41,569 nt of DNA from OFTM382 sp964448185 (GTDB lineage Bacteria > Planctomycetota > Phycisphaerae > Phycisphaerales > UBA1924): the NCBI GenBank assembly GCA_964448185.1, contig CAYUVO010000015.1:1-41569 (forward strand). Reading direction: 5' to 3'. Shown in pieces: positions 1 to 8,378 of the stretch. The position numbers and the translations under genes were made by a program. The notes below the pieces were generated by a model that saw only the letters and a list, made by a program, of their open reading frames with translations, was not told the origin of the DNA and did not search any database. Position 1 is the stretch's first letter. Each line of letters starts with the position of its first letter.

Positions 1-15
1 GAAACCGGCGCGGTG

Positions 16-1077
16 ATGAGCATCTGGCACGCCATCGCTCTGGCGTGGAACTCGCCTGCGAGCAGCCCGGATCACCAGGCTGGCAACGCCATCGTCGATG
101 CGCCCGCCCAGACTTCGACCACCGCAGCGGTCGTGATCGACGCCGACAGCAAACGACTGCTCTGGGCGTGGACCCGCGGGCACAAAACCGTCGCCTGCGG
201 CTCATGCCGACTCGCACGCGACGGCACCGCCCCCGATTGGGTCTTCGCACGCCTGTGCGCTGAGTGGCTCGGCTGGTCGAGCCAGCTTGGTGTTACGCCC
301 GCGCGGGTGCTCGTGGTTCATGACCCGGTCGCAAACTCGGTCGCCAGCACTTCCGCCGACAGCTCCCCGCCTCCGGCTGCGGTCCTCGCCCAGCACTGGC
401 CCCAATGCACGGTCGACGCGGTCGAGATGGACGACCCGTTGCTCGCCACCCTCTCTCGCGCGGTCGATCGCCATGAGGCCGATCCAGAGAGGGCGAGCAG
501 CGAACAACTGCAATCGCTCACCGAGCGGCCCGGTCGGCTCCAACGCTCTTCGCGCCGGTGGACGAGCATCGGAATGATCGTCGCTGCGATCGCGATGGGC
601 TTCGGCGCATGGCGTCTCTCGGAGGCTGCGGGCCAAGCCCAGATCGCGGGCTCTCAGGTGCGAGAACTCTGGCGGGATCGGGTGACGGTGATCGACAGCC
701 GAGCGCTCGAGCCGGGCGTGCTCGATCCGATTCTGTTTCTCGAAGACGAGCTCGCTGCACGCCAGCGAGAAGTCGCCCCCGTCGCACGGCGCCGACCTGT
801 GATGACCGAGCTTGAATCGATCGCGCTCGTGATCGGATACGACGGCGTAGAACTCCAAGAACTCAACGTCAGCCAGCTCTCGATCTCGCTGAGGCTTCTG
901 GTCGATTCGCTCCAGGAGTACGAAGACCTTTCAACTGCATTTGACAGCATCGCCGGTTCCGAGGTTGATCGGTGGACGATCAATCCTAAAGAATCCTCGA
1001 ATGATAAAATCCTCGTGAGTTTCTCAGGGTTCTGGGGCCGAACCGGCGCCAACGATCCCAACCAAGCCTCGCCCTGA
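16..1077 (+). CDS. GspL/PilN-like inner-membrane protein of a secretion or pilus platform
   Basis: About 353 residues. The N-terminal ~180 residues look cytoplasmic. One membrane segment follows at about residues 184-203, then a periplasmic part of about 150 residues. A short N-terminal half with beta-rich actin-like character, one TM, and a C-terminal alpha/beta domain beginning near 'PVMTELESIALVI' is the layout of GspL or fused PilM/PilN proteins; I infer this from layout, not from a strong motif. The next gene is GspM/PilO-like, which supports it. The ATG at 16 sits in TGATG, suggesting translational coupling to a gene ending just upstream. The frame is open to base 1, so an earlier start outside the window cannot be excluded. 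No ATPase or pilin gene is visible here. Confidence 0.5.
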   Translation: MSIWHAIALAWNSPASSPDHQAGNAIVDAPAQTSTTAAVVIDADSKRLLWAWTRGHKTVACGSCRLARDGTAPDWVFARLCAEWLGWSSQLGVTPARVLVVHDPVANSVASTSADSSPPPAAVLAQHWPQCTVDAVEMDDPLLATLSRAVDRHEADPERASSEQLQSLTERPGRLQRSSRRWTSIGMIVAAIAMGFGAWRLSEAAGQAQIAGSQVRELWRDRVTVIDSRALEPGVLDPILFLEDELAARQREVAPVARRRPVMTELESIALVIGYDGVELQELNVSQLSISLRLLVDSLQEYEDLSTAFDSIAGSEVDRWTINPKESSNDKILVSFSGFWGRTGANDPNQASP

Positions 1078-1105
1078 CATTCCTTGACCCTGACAGATTC
1101 ATCCA

Positions 1106-1687
1106 ATGCTCGACCAGCACCGACTCAACGACGACGACCGCTTTGAACTCGCCTCACGAGCCGTGATGGCTTCGCGCGCTTCCAAGCCCGTACTCCCGAT
1201 CGTGGTCGGCGCCATCGCGCTCGCCATCGGTCTTTCCGCGATGCTCTGGACTTCGATGAGTCGGAGCAAGGCGATGGACCGTCTTGGTTCAGAACGTCGC
1301 AAGCTCGATCTGGTCGTCTCCTACGAGCAGAAGTTTGCCGCCATTGCCACGCGAAAGCGCCAGGGAGCTTCGGGGGTGCAAGAGCCCCTGCCCGATCTGC
1401 TCAGCCGACTCGAAACCGCAGCGGTCGACGCCGGGCTCGACAAGCCCGCGTTCCCGAGTGATGAGGCCGACAACCAGTTCGGCGTGATCGACCATCGGCT
1501 CACCTACACGTTTAGAAACGAACCACTCGATACCGTTCTCGCCTGGGTCGATCTTGCGACCAAACGCATCCCTGGCCTCGAAGTCCACACCATCCGTCTG
1601 GCGATCAACTCCACCGGCCGATCCGAAGACGCCGCAAACTCGTGGATCGTGACCGTCACCCTTGCTCGCTGGGAGCGACCCTCATGA
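1106..1687 (+). CDS. GspM/PilO-like inner-membrane protein
   Basis: 193 residues. A short cytoplasmic N-terminus is followed by one membrane segment at about residues 28-49 ('PIVVGAIALAIGLSAMLW'), a coiled-coil-like stretch ('MDRLGSERRKLDLVVSYEQKF') and a ferredoxin-like C-terminal domain. This is the plan of GspM and PilO, which pair with GspL/PilN in the inner-membrane assembly platform. It starts 28 bases after the preceding gene and its TGA overlaps the next ATG (ATGA), so the three genes form an operon. Family assignment is inferred from architecture and neighbours. It could equally belong to a Planctomycete-specific type II secretion or type IV pilus variant. Confidence 0.5.
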   Translation: MLDQHRLNDDDRFELASRAVMASRASKPVLPIVVGAIALAIGLSAMLWTSMSRSKAMDRLGSERRKLDLVVSYEQKFAAIATRKRQGASGVQEPLPDLLSRLETAAVDAGLDKPAFPSDEADNQFGVIDHRLTYTFRNEPLDTVLAWVDLATKRIPGLEVHTIRLAINSTGRSEDAANSWIVTVTLARWERPS

Positions 1688-2325
1688 TTCTTCTTTCCTC
1701 GCTGACCAAATGCTCTCTTTCGGTGGGTCTCTTGCTCGCGGTTGGTTTGTCGCTTGGCGGATGCGAAGCCACGCCGCGCATCGATACGAACAACTCACTG
1801 AGTCAGTTGGATCAGCGCCACGCGCAGGCCCGCCAAGCGTTTGTCGAAGGCGAACGGCTCCGTAGTTCGGGCCACACTTATAAAGCTCAGCAGGCGTACC
1901 GCCGGGCGACCATTCTTGATGCTTCGTTAGCAGAAGCATGGAACAACCTCGGCGTGCTGCTGCTCGAGGACAGATCGTATCTCGATGCTGCAGACGCTTT
2001 CCGCCGAGCCCTCAGCTCGGCAGCACCCGAAGACCCGCGCCCGGCTCGCAACCTCGGATACACCTACGCACAGGCCGGTTGGAGCGAAGAGGCTCTCAAG
2101 TTTTACCAGACCGCGCTCGAACGTTCACCCAACGATCTCGAATCGCTCCGTGGAGCGATCCGCGTCACCAAAGAACTCAACTACGCCGATCGCAATGCGC
2201 TCGATCGCGTCGAGCGTGCCATGATGATCGACCGCGATGACCAGTGGCGAACGATCTACTTCCGCGAGCAGTCACGCATCAAAGATCGCATCGAGGCCGA
2301 ACGCCGAAACGCTGGCAGACGGTAA
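1684..2325 (+). CDS. TPR-repeat lipoprotein
   Basis: 213 residues from the ATG at 1684, which overlaps the stop of the preceding gene by four bases. The N-terminus is a lipoprotein signal with the lipobox LGGC (Cys about residue 27). The remainder carries tetratricopeptide repeats: 'AEAWNNLGVLLLEDRSYLDAADAFRRAL' and 'ARNLGYTYAQAGWSEEALKFYQTAL' are clear TPR units, preceded by a weaker one around 'GHTYKAQQAYRRATILD'. TPR lipoproteins often act as pilotins or assembly factors for pilus or secretion machines (for example PilF), which fits the GspL/GspM-like genes before it. That functional link is inference. The gene ends head-to-head with phoH. Confidence 0.7.
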   Translation: MILLSSLTKCSLSVGLLLAVGLSLGGCEATPRIDTNNSLSQLDQRHAQARQAFVEGERLRSSGHTYKAQQAYRRATILDASLAEAWNNLGVLLLEDRSYLDAADAFRRALSSAAPEDPRPARNLGYTYAQAGWSEEALKFYQTALERSPNDLESLRGAIRVTKELNYADRNALDRVERAMMIDRDDQWRTIYFREQSRIKDRIEAERRNAGRR

Positions 2326-2348
2326 CGTTCTTACCAGAACTCGATTCG

Positions 2349-3818
2349 TCACAACCGCTTGGCTGCGAGGCTTGCAAGGTCCGAGCGTTCACTGCGTGCG
2401 AGCGTGACGTGCCCGAACAACGGCTCGCCCTTGAGCTTCTCGACCAAGTACGACAAGCCATTAGATGACTGATCGAGATACGGGTTATCGATCTGCCCGA
2501 TGTCACCCGTAAGCACGAGCTTGGTGCCCTCACCCACGCGGCTGACGATCGTCTTGACCTCGTGTGGCGTAAGGTTCTGCGCCTCATCCACGATCATGAA
2601 CTGATGCGGGATGCTCCGGCCACGGATGTATGTAAGCGGTTCAAGCACCATCTTACCGTCGACCATCAGACGCTGGATCCGCTGCTCGCTCGTCCTTGAG
2701 TCCGCGGACTGATCCGGGCTGCCCTTGGTGCTCATCAGGTACGCGAGATTGTCGAAGATCGGCTGCATCCACGCCGCGAGTTTCTCGTCCTTGTCGCCCG
2801 GCAGGTATCCGATGTCGCGGCCCATGGGCATGATCGGTCGCGCGGCCAAGAGCTTCTCGTACCGCTCTTCCTGGAGCACTTTGGTCATCGCGGCTGCCAA
2901 TGCGAGCAGTGTTTTGCCCGTGCCCGCAGCACCCAACAGCGTCACCAGCTTGACCTGATCGTCGAGCAACAAGTCCAGCGCCATCGTCTGCTGAAGGTTG
3001 CGAGCCATGATCCCCGTGATCGGCTTGCGCGGCCCCGTCACCGGGATGAGTTGGTCAACGTCGCCCGGCCTCCGGCACAAACCCGTGTGGTGCTCGTCCG
3101 TCGCGTCATACAACAACACAAACTCATTCGAGAGTAACTGGTCAGGGTCATACGCACTCTCGGGCAAACCCCGGTGCGTCGTGTCCGAGAGCGCTTCGAT
3201 CGACAACAGCCGATCGTCATACAACTGGTCTATGAGCGTGCCCGGCGCATCGACCTCGACGTAGCCCTTGTAGAGCCGGTCACCATCGACCTTCTGATTC
3301 TCGAAGTCTTCCGTCGTGATCCCAAGCACATCGGCCTTGATGCGCGCAGCAAGATCCTTCGTGACGAACACCGCACGCAGACCTTCTTTTTTGAGCGACA
3401 ACGCCGACGCGATGATCCGGTTGTCCGGCTTGGACGCCTCGATCACCGCAGGACGGTCGTGTTCGAGGGTATCGACCCGTACTGTCCCCGTGCCTTTATC
3501 GCCTGCTTTGCGTGCGTTGATCTCGGGGCCAAGATCAACCTCACCCCACGCGACGCCCTCGGTCAGACGCCCGTGGACCCGCAGCTTATCGAGATACCGG
3601 ATGCACGCCCGCGCGTTGCGACCCACGTCGTCCTCACGCCGCTTGAGCGCGTCGAGTTCTTCGATGACCGTATAAGGCACCACCACGTGGTTGTCTTCAA
3701 ACACGAACAACGCATCGGAGTTGTGCAATAGCACGTTCGTATCAAGCACGAAGTACTTGACCGTCTTCTTGTCGCCGCCTTGGGTTGCTGCGGATTGCGT
3801 CGTGTCTGTCATGACCAT
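2349..3818 (-). CDS. phoH: PhoH family protein (PIN domain + PhoH ATPase)
   Basis: About 489 residues from the ATG at 3818, chosen because GGGAG lies ten bases upstream; an ATG at 3812 is possible. The N-terminal PIN ribonuclease domain begins at about residue 20 ('YFVLDTNVLLHNSDALF', with the acidic D of DTN and 'IEELD'). The C-terminal PhoH ATPase has Walker A GAAGTGKT at about residues 296-303 and Walker B 'MIVDEAQN' at about 408-415. Proteins with this PIN-PhoH order (PhoH2/YlaK type) are RNA helicase-ribonucleases in characterised cases. Here it would be cytoplasmic RNA metabolism, with no toxin or antitoxin partner visible. It is the last gene of a minus-strand group, 65 bp after the PH-like gene. 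Confidence 0.93.
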   Translation of the reverse strand: MVMTDTTQSAATQGGDKKTVKYFVLDTNVLLHNSDALFVFEDNHVVVPYTVIEELDALKRREDDVGRNARACIRYLDKLRVHGRLTEGVAWGEVDLGPEINARKAGDKGTGTVRVDTLEHDRPAVIEASKPDNRIIASALSLKKEGLRAVFVTKDLAARIKADVLGITTEDFENQKVDGDRLYKGYVEVDAPGTLIDQLYDDRLLSIEALSDTTHRGLPESAYDPDQLLSNEFVLLYDATDEHHTGLCRRPGDVDQLIPVTGPRKPITGIMARNLQQTMALDLLLDDQVKLVTLLGAAGTGKTLLALAAAMTKVLQEERYEKLLAARPIMPMGRDIGYLPGDKDEKLAAWMQPIFDNLAYLMSTKGSPDQSADSRTSEQRIQRLMVDGKMVLEPLTYIRGRSIPHQFMIVDEAQNLTPHEVKTIVSRVGEGTKLVLTGDIGQIDNPYLDQSSNGLSYLVEKLKGEPLFGHVTLARSERSDLASLAAKRL

Positions 3819-3883
3819 CGTGTCCGATCTCCCATTCCATCTCGAACGTCCCGCCACCGGCACCCGCCGATGAAGCATACTTC

Positions 3884-4396
3884 TCACATCGGCTCATTGT
3901 GCCCGCAAAGCGACAGGAAACCTTCGCGAAGACGGTCCGCAGAGCCCCGCGAACCCGCAATAAGCTCGAAAACGGCTGGTCGCTCGCTCCCAAAGTGCAG
4001 CGTAAAGCTCGCTTCACGCCCCGCCCCCCCCCTACCGCCCGCCCCCTGCGATTCCATCTCGATCAGCGAGAGCAGTTCGTTGAACGCCACCGCCCGCAGG
4101 TCGAGCCGGCGCGCGTCCGCACGGATCATGATGAGCCGTTTGCTCGTGAGTACCGCCACTCGACGCCGCTTGGAATCCTTGCTCGAACTCATCGCGCCCG
4201 CGATCATGCCCACGCCGGGCATCATCGTGAGCATGGCGGTCGAGAACGCCGACCAAGGGCTGCCGCTGGGTTGCACCACGCCCCAGCCGATGAGCGTTTC
4301 ATCTTCGTCCATGAGCGCTCGCAGCACATGACGCAATCGCCAAGGACCGAAGGTCGCGTTCGCAAATCGTCGCTCGCGACGGATCTTCAAAGCCAC
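3884..4396 (-). CDS. PH-domain-like hypothetical protein
   Basis: About 170 residues from GTG 4396; TTG 4390 is also possible and forms a TTGA overlap with the stop of the preceding DUF456 gene. The frame is open much further upstream, but that extension is only the antisense-like frame of the DUF456 gene. The stretch 'DETLIGWGVVQPSGSPW' followed by 'KRRRVAVLTSKRLIMIRADARRLDLRAVAFNELLSLIEME' has the alternating beta-strand pattern of bacterial PH-like domains, where a 'lT.kRl' strand precedes a 'i.l..i..i' strand. A Gly/Met-rich hydrophobic piece ('AFSTAMLTMMPGVGMIAGAMSS') lies between. No enzymatic residues are seen. The start is uncertain. Confidence 0.6.
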   Translation of the reverse strand: MALKIRRERRFANATFGPWRLRHVLRALMDEDETLIGWGVVQPSGSPWSAFSTAMLTMMPGVGMIAGAMSSSKDSKRRRVAVLTSKRLIMIRADARRLDLRAVAFNELLSLIEMESQGAGGRGGAGREASFTLHFGSERPAVFELIAGSRGSADRLREGFLSLCGHNEPM

Positions 4397-4896
4397 GCCC
4401 CCACGATCAGCACTAACGCCATCGCTGCTGCGATTACGCCTTTGATGAGCACCGATGCCAATCGACCCGCAGCAGCCCCGCCGCCCACCGCGAGCGATTC
4501 CTTCCAAGGACGCTCTGCGTGTTCTCGCTCGCCGATCACCGCGCCCACCCCAGCGCCAACGACAGCTCCCACGATCGTTCCCACGATCGGAATCGGCAGC
4601 AGCACCGTGCCCGCCAACGCACCGACCAAGCCCCCCACGATCGAACCGATCGAGCCCGACTTGCTCCCGCCCACGGTGGCAGCGCCCGCTGCTGAGGCTC
4701 CAAACTCTGCGATCTCGCCGAGCACCGCGAACACGCACCCCGCGACGAGAAAACCCCAGTGCATCGAGTCGGGCCGCCACGCCACGCACACCAGAGCCAC
4801 CAGCACCGAGAGCCACATCCCCGGCAGCGTGACCACCGTGAGCAATACCCCGATGAGGGCTCCCAACGTGATCACGATCGACGCTGTGATTTCCAT
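4387..4896 (-). CDS. DUF456 family membrane protein
   Basis: 169 residues, strongly hydrophobic. It has the DUF456 signature: an early 'LPGMW' turn after the first membrane segment, a Gly-rich 'KSGSIGSIVGGLVGALAGTVLLPIPIVG' region, then 'GAVVGAGVGAVIGE' and a final membrane segment. DUF456 proteins are small predicted inner-membrane proteins with no established function. AGGGA lies just upstream of the ATG. It overlaps the start of the PH-like gene, so the two are co-translated; I infer a joint envelope role but cannot name it. Confidence 0.75.
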   Translation of the reverse strand: MEITASIVITLGALIGVLLTVVTLPGMWLSVLVALVCVAWRPDSMHWGFLVAGCVFAVLGEIAEFGASAAGAATVGGSKSGSIGSIVGGLVGALAGTVLLPIPIVGTIVGAVVGAGVGAVIGEREHAERPWKESLAVGGGAAAGRLASVLIKGVIAAAMALVLIVGAWL

Positions 4897-4944
4897 GAAG
4901 GTCCCTGATGATGCAAGCCAATGCAGATGGCTGGTAGAAGGGAG

Positions 4945-5799
4945 TCAGTCCGTAGCTTGCTCGGTCGCATCATCAGGCGATACCGAGACGTCCTTGGCCA
5001 ACTCGCCCGACTCCGAATCCGAATCGGCATCATCTTCTTGGCGATCGGGGAACGCGGCTTTCTCCATTTCGAGCACCCATTCCTCCAAAGGCAGATATCG
5101 GTACAAATCCAGTGCGACGTGCTTACCGCCGAGCTTCGGGTGATCGCCCTTGATCTCGAGCGTCACGAGAAACTTGTGCCACTTACGTTTATCGAGATCC
5201 GCAAGATCCGCAGGCACCAGCGTGGCCCCGCCGGGCAACCCGAGCCTCTGCTCAGAAGCCACCCATGTATACCGCTTGCTCATCACTCGCACCCACAGCA
5301 ACAGCAGATACGCAGCGATTCCCCAGCAGAACACCATGATGATCGCCTGCACCGGAAGGTCGTACGACGTCAACGCCTTGGGACGCTGAGCCGACGCGAA
5401 GTGCTCTTCCAGATCCATCAACGTCTCGCGAGGGGATTCCATCTGCGTGTGTTCGGGCTTGAGCATCCCCAGCCCGGGCACCGCGAGTGCTTCGAGCCAT
5501 TCGAGCTCAGCTCGCTCAACCTCGGTCAGCGAATTCCGATCGCTAAGCAGTTCGAGCGAAACACTCGGCTCACTGATCGAAGCATCAAAGAGAGTCCGCG
5601 CAGAGTCCGTGGCACGCAGGTATTCAAGTTGTTTGACCGAGGCGAATGCCACGCCACGCTTTGGGTAGACGTAAACAAGATCCACCAGCGCCCAGCCCCC
5701 AAAGGCCAAAAACGCCACCGTGATGATCGTCATCTTGATCAGCCAGCGCCGGGCCAGTTTCGTCTTGACCATTTCCGTTTGTGCGTGATCGCTGCTCAT
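4945..5799 (-). CDS. Hypothetical two-TM membrane protein
   Basis: 284 residues from ATG 5799, which overlaps the stop of the preceding gene (ATGA); an in-frame ATG at 5805 is less likely. One membrane segment is near residues 22-44 ('MTIITVAFLAFGGWALVDLVYVY') and a second near 150-172 ('VQAIIMVFCWGIAAYLLLLWVRV'). The ~100 residues between them are acidic and helical. The C-terminal domain starts 'SKRYTWVASEQRLGLPGG' and continues with short strands, ending in an acidic tail rich in D, E and S. I do not recognise a family. The layout suggests a membrane protein with a cytoplasmic PH-like or beta-rich C-terminal domain, next to another PH-like gene downstream. Confidence 0.7.
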   Translation of the reverse strand: MSSDHAQTEMVKTKLARRWLIKMTIITVAFLAFGGWALVDLVYVYPKRGVAFASVKQLEYLRATDSARTLFDASISEPSVSLELLSDRNSLTEVERAELEWLEALAVPGLGMLKPEHTQMESPRETLMDLEEHFASAQRPKALTSYDLPVQAIIMVFCWGIAAYLLLLWVRVMSKRYTWVASEQRLGLPGGATLVPADLADLDKRKWHKFLVTLEIKGDHPKLGGKHVALDLYRYLPLEEWVLEMEKAAFPDRQEDDADSDSESGELAKDVSVSPDDATEQATD

Positions 5800-6095
5800 G
5801 TCCAAGTATCGTCCCCTCTGGGCCGCGACTGCGGCTCAAGATCAGGCCACTCCAACGCTTCTTCCCACCACGCCTGAGCAATCCGTAACCCACCCGGACG
5901 TGAACGCAGCCGATCGTATCCCCCTCCATCCCCCTTACCACCACCCCCAACACCATCCGATCGAACCCACCGAATCGGGATCCGAGGCACCTGTGCGGGC
6001 CTAGCCAACGCCCACGTCAGCCACGTCTCGTGCAGCAAACGGGCACGCTCGCCCGCATCAAGCATCCGTTTGCGTTTGAACCACGACAAGCCCAT
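5796..6095 (-). CDS. Small hypothetical protein
   Basis: 99 residues. 'RKRMLDAGERARLLHETWLTWALARP' is a basic amphipathic helix, a Gly-rich linker follows at about residues 50-62, and the C-terminal helix is 'LRIAQAWWEEALEWP'. No known family is recognised. It is supported as a gene by its four-base ATGA overlap with the next gene and by a good extended -10 promoter just before its start. There is no Shine-Dalgarno sequence, so it may be translated from a leaderless mRNA. Confidence 0.55.
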   Translation of the reverse strand: MGLSWFKRKRMLDAGERARLLHETWLTWALARPAQVPRIPIRWVRSDGVGGGGKGDGGGYDRLRSRPGGLRIAQAWWEEALEWPDLEPQSRPRGDDTWT

Positions 6096-6103
6096 CGGAC
6101 ACG

Positions 6104-6112
6104 ATCATACCA
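6104..6112 (-). promoter_or_regulatory. Extended -10 promoter element
   Basis: On the minus strand TGGTATGAT matches the extended -10 (TGN TATAAT) with one mismatch in the hexamer. It ends eight bases before the ATG at 6095, which would place transcription start at or next to the start codon. There is no obvious -35 at the usual distance, as is typical for extended -10 promoters. Confidence 0.45.
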
Positions 6113-6142
6113 GTCTTCGGGTTCCAGTTGTGCAGCGTGAGC

Positions 6143-6928
6143 TCACCATGCGTACAGCTCCCACCAATCCTGTCCGACTTGCCGAACCTCAATAACTTGG
6201 AGGGCTTGGAACGGCATGAAGGGTGACGGACCAATGGAAACCCACTCCGAAGACAAACTGCCCGGCTTTCGCCCAGGTTTGTACACCATCATGATGAACT
6301 CTCTGTCACCGGCGATTCCGCTTTCATAATCCCACGAAAGCCATGCCGGTTCGCCGTGCTCAAGGACGAACCACTCTCCCCTTGGCTGACCAGCCTTGCT
6401 GGTAAAGTGATGGCCAGCAGGTTGCCCGATGAGCGACTCCGCTGTCGCGGTCATCCGTGATTCACTCATCGCCCATCGGGCCTTCCAACCGACGCCGCTG
6501 AGTATCAGCAACAGGGTCAGCCCATAGATCACCGGCGCTGCAAACCACCGCATCCGATCGACGCGTCTCCAATAGCGTGACTTTGCAGGGGTGTACGGCT
6601 CCAGAAACAAAATGCTCTTGACCACAACGATCAGCACCCACAAAGGGCCGCCAGTAAGCACCCAAAGAACGACGAACCAGCCCGGAACCCCCAACGGCTT
6701 GAAGCACAGCAAGAGAGCGAACACGAGCGTGAGCAGCGCGATCACCGGAGAGAAGATCGGGGCACGCTGAAATTGCCGACCGATGGCCTTACACAAGCGA
6801 TCTGTCACAGTGAGCGGCCGCCTGCGGGCCGTTTGTGGGGTGTAGTTTTGGCCACACTCTGGACACGTTCCGGCCTCAGCGAGTGCCGACAAGGAGTAAC
6901 TGCACTCCGCACAATATCGCCCTTGCAT
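6143..6928 (-). CDS. Zinc-ribbon membrane protein, hypothetical
   Basis: 261 residues from ATG 6928, chosen because GGAGGG lies about six bases upstream; the frame extends upstream but without support. An N-terminal zinc ribbon has CAEC then CPEC (two CxxC pairs about 14 residues apart), followed by three or four membrane segments (about residues 58-110 and 128-150). A soluble C-terminal domain of about 110 residues contains 'GEWFVLEHGEPAWLSWDYESG'. Proteins that begin with a CxxC-x(n)-CxxCG ribbon ahead of TM helices are common and uncharacterised in planctomycetes. It is on the strand opposite kbl, with the two starts about 100 bp apart, so the promoters are divergent. Confidence 0.75.
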   Translation of the reverse strand: MQGRYCAECSYSLSALAEAGTCPECGQNYTPQTARRRPLTVTDRLCKAIGRQFQRAPIFSPVIALLTLVFALLLCFKPLGVPGWFVVLWVLTGGPLWVLIVVVKSILFLEPYTPAKSRYWRRVDRMRWFAAPVIYGLTLLLILSGVGWKARWAMSESRMTATAESLIGQPAGHHFTSKAGQPRGEWFVLEHGEPAWLSWDYESGIAGDREFIMMVYKPGRKPGSLSSEWVSIGPSPFMPFQALQVIEVRQVGQDWWELYAW

Positions 6929-7025
6929 GCAGACCCTCCAAACCAGCTCATCATGAGTGAGGTGTTGGATTCGCACCTCGTCGGCTATGCTGGGATACGC
7001 ACCCGCATATCTCGGAGTTCATGAC

Positions 7026-8264
7026 ATGCCAAAGCCCGCCACCATTGCCCGCCCGTTTGATGCCCGCACCGATGCCACTCTTGCCCAACTCGAAACCTCG
7101 GGTCAGTACAAGCACCTCCAGATGCTCCAGGGGCCGATGGATGCCAAGGTCACCCTCCGACAGGCTGACGGCTCCTCCAAAGAAGCCCTGTGCTTCTGCT
7201 CGAATAACTACCTCGGACTCGCCAACCACCCCGAAGTTGTCGAAGCTGGCATCGAAGCGCTCAAGAAATACGGAGCGGGCACCGCCTCGGTCCGCTTCAT
7301 CTGTGGCACCTTCGAGCCTCACGAACACCTCGAAGCCACCATCGCACGCTACATGGGCACCGAATCGAGCTATTCGTTCGTCTCGTGCTGGACCGCCAAC
7401 GAGGCGTTGTATCCGACCTTCGCCGAGCCGGGCGATCTGATCCTCTCTGACGCGCTCAACCACGCGTGCATCATCGACGGCGTCCGCCTCGCCAACTCCA
7501 TCAAAAAGGTCAGCCGAAAGGTCTTTCAGCATTCGGATCTCGCGCACCTGCGTTCGCGGCTCGAATCGGCAGCCGAGCTCGGGCTCGCGCCCGACGGACA
7601 GATCTGGGTCATCACCGATGGCGTCTTTAGCATGGAGGGCGACATCGCCGACCTGCCCGCACTCCGCAAGCTCTGCGATGAGTTCAACGCGATGCTCATC
7701 GTCGACGATTCCCACGGCCACGGCGTGATGGGCAAGACCGGAAGAGGCACCCACGAACACTGGGGCATGACCGGCGACAACGACAAAGGCGTCGTGGACT
7801 TCTTCACCGGAACCCTTGGCAAAGCTCTCGGCGGCGGCGCAGGCGGCTTCATCGCGGGCACCCAGCGCGGCACCGAACTCATCGTCCAACGCGGCAGACC
7901 CACGCTGTTCTCGAATGCGCTCCCGGTGACAGTTGCCTGCAGCGCCGCCAAAGCTATCGAGATCCTGCTCCGTGAACCCGAGCGGGTCCAGACGCTCCGC
8001 GACAACACGGCCTATGCACGCGAGAAGATCACCGCAGCGGGCTTTGAGGTCATCGAATCACCCACCGCGATCTGTCCGATCATCGTCGGCGATACCGCCA
8101 AAGCCATCGCGATGAGCAAGCGCCTGCTCGAACTGGGCGTCTTCCTCATCGGGTTTGGATTCCCCGTCGTGCCCGAAGGCACCGCAAGACTCCGCGTCCA
8201 GCTCTCGGCAGCCCACACCCGCGACCACATCGACGAGCTCGTTGGGGCGCTCAAGAAGCTGTAA
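7026..8264 (+). CDS. kbl: Glycine C-acetyltransferase (2-amino-3-ketobutyrate CoA ligase)
   Basis: 412 residues from ATG 7026, with GGAG eight bases upstream. It is a PLP-dependent alpha-oxoamine synthase that cleaves 2-amino-3-ketobutyrate with CoA to glycine and acetyl-CoA, the second step of threonine degradation via threonine dehydrogenase. Family landmarks are 'CSNNYLGLANHP', 'GTASVRFICGT' (the Kbl version of this loop), the substrate/PLP histidine and aspartate in 'VDDSHGHGVMG', and the PLP-lysine motif TGTLGKALGGGAGG. The GTASVRFICGT loop favours Kbl over BioF or ALA synthase. No tdh neighbour is visible. A TATGCT hexamer about 37 bases upstream of the start may be the -10 element. Confidence 0.93.
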   Translation: MPKPATIARPFDARTDATLAQLETSGQYKHLQMLQGPMDAKVTLRQADGSSKEALCFCSNNYLGLANHPEVVEAGIEALKKYGAGTASVRFICGTFEPHEHLEATIARYMGTESSYSFVSCWTANEALYPTFAEPGDLILSDALNHACIIDGVRLANSIKKVSRKVFQHSDLAHLRSRLESAAELGLAPDGQIWVITDGVFSMEGDIADLPALRKLCDEFNAMLIVDDSHGHGVMGKTGRGTHEHWGMTGDNDKGVVDFFTGTLGKALGGGAGGFIAGTQRGTELIVQRGRPTLFSNALPVTVACSAAKAIEILLREPERVQTLRDNTAYAREKITAAGFEVIESPTAICPIIVGDTAKAIAMSKRLLELGVFLIGFGFPVVPEGTARLRVQLSAAHTRDHIDELVGALKKL

Positions 8265-8281
8265 GCAGCGATGACCTGAAC

Positions 8282-8300
8282 GCGGCCAAGCTCTGGCCGC
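8282..8300. terminator. Stem-loop between kbl and lptD
   Basis: GCGGCCA and TGGCCGC form a perfect 7-bp stem around AGCTC, 17 bases after the kbl stop. There is no T-run, so it is a weak candidate for an intrinsic terminator or an mRNA 3'-end structure. Confidence 0.35.
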
Positions 8301-8341
8301 CCAGTTCGACACTCGGACCGCGCGATTCGGCCAGTACAATC

Positions 8342-8371
8342 GGCACCGTTCATGCTTGTAAGAACCGTGCC
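8342..8371 (-). terminator. Stem-loop after lptD
   Basis: GGCACCGTTC and GAACCGTGCC pair with one mismatch around a 10-base loop, directly after the lptD stop on the minus strand. There is no clear T-run. It probably ends the lptD transcript, or is bidirectional with the kbl stem-loop. Confidence 0.4.
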
Positions 8372-8378
8372 TGACCGA

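Noticed and set aside
2321..2335. GGTAA-CGTTC-TTACC hairpin at the end of the TPR lipoprotein gene as a terminator
   Set aside because: Only five A/T-rich pairs, includes the stop codon and has no T-run; too weak to list.
4397..4921. N-terminal extension of the PH-like protein frame across the DUF456 gene
   Set aside because: The extension is Arg/Gly-rich shadow sequence of the DUF456 gene, and a start overlapping the DUF456 stop is available.
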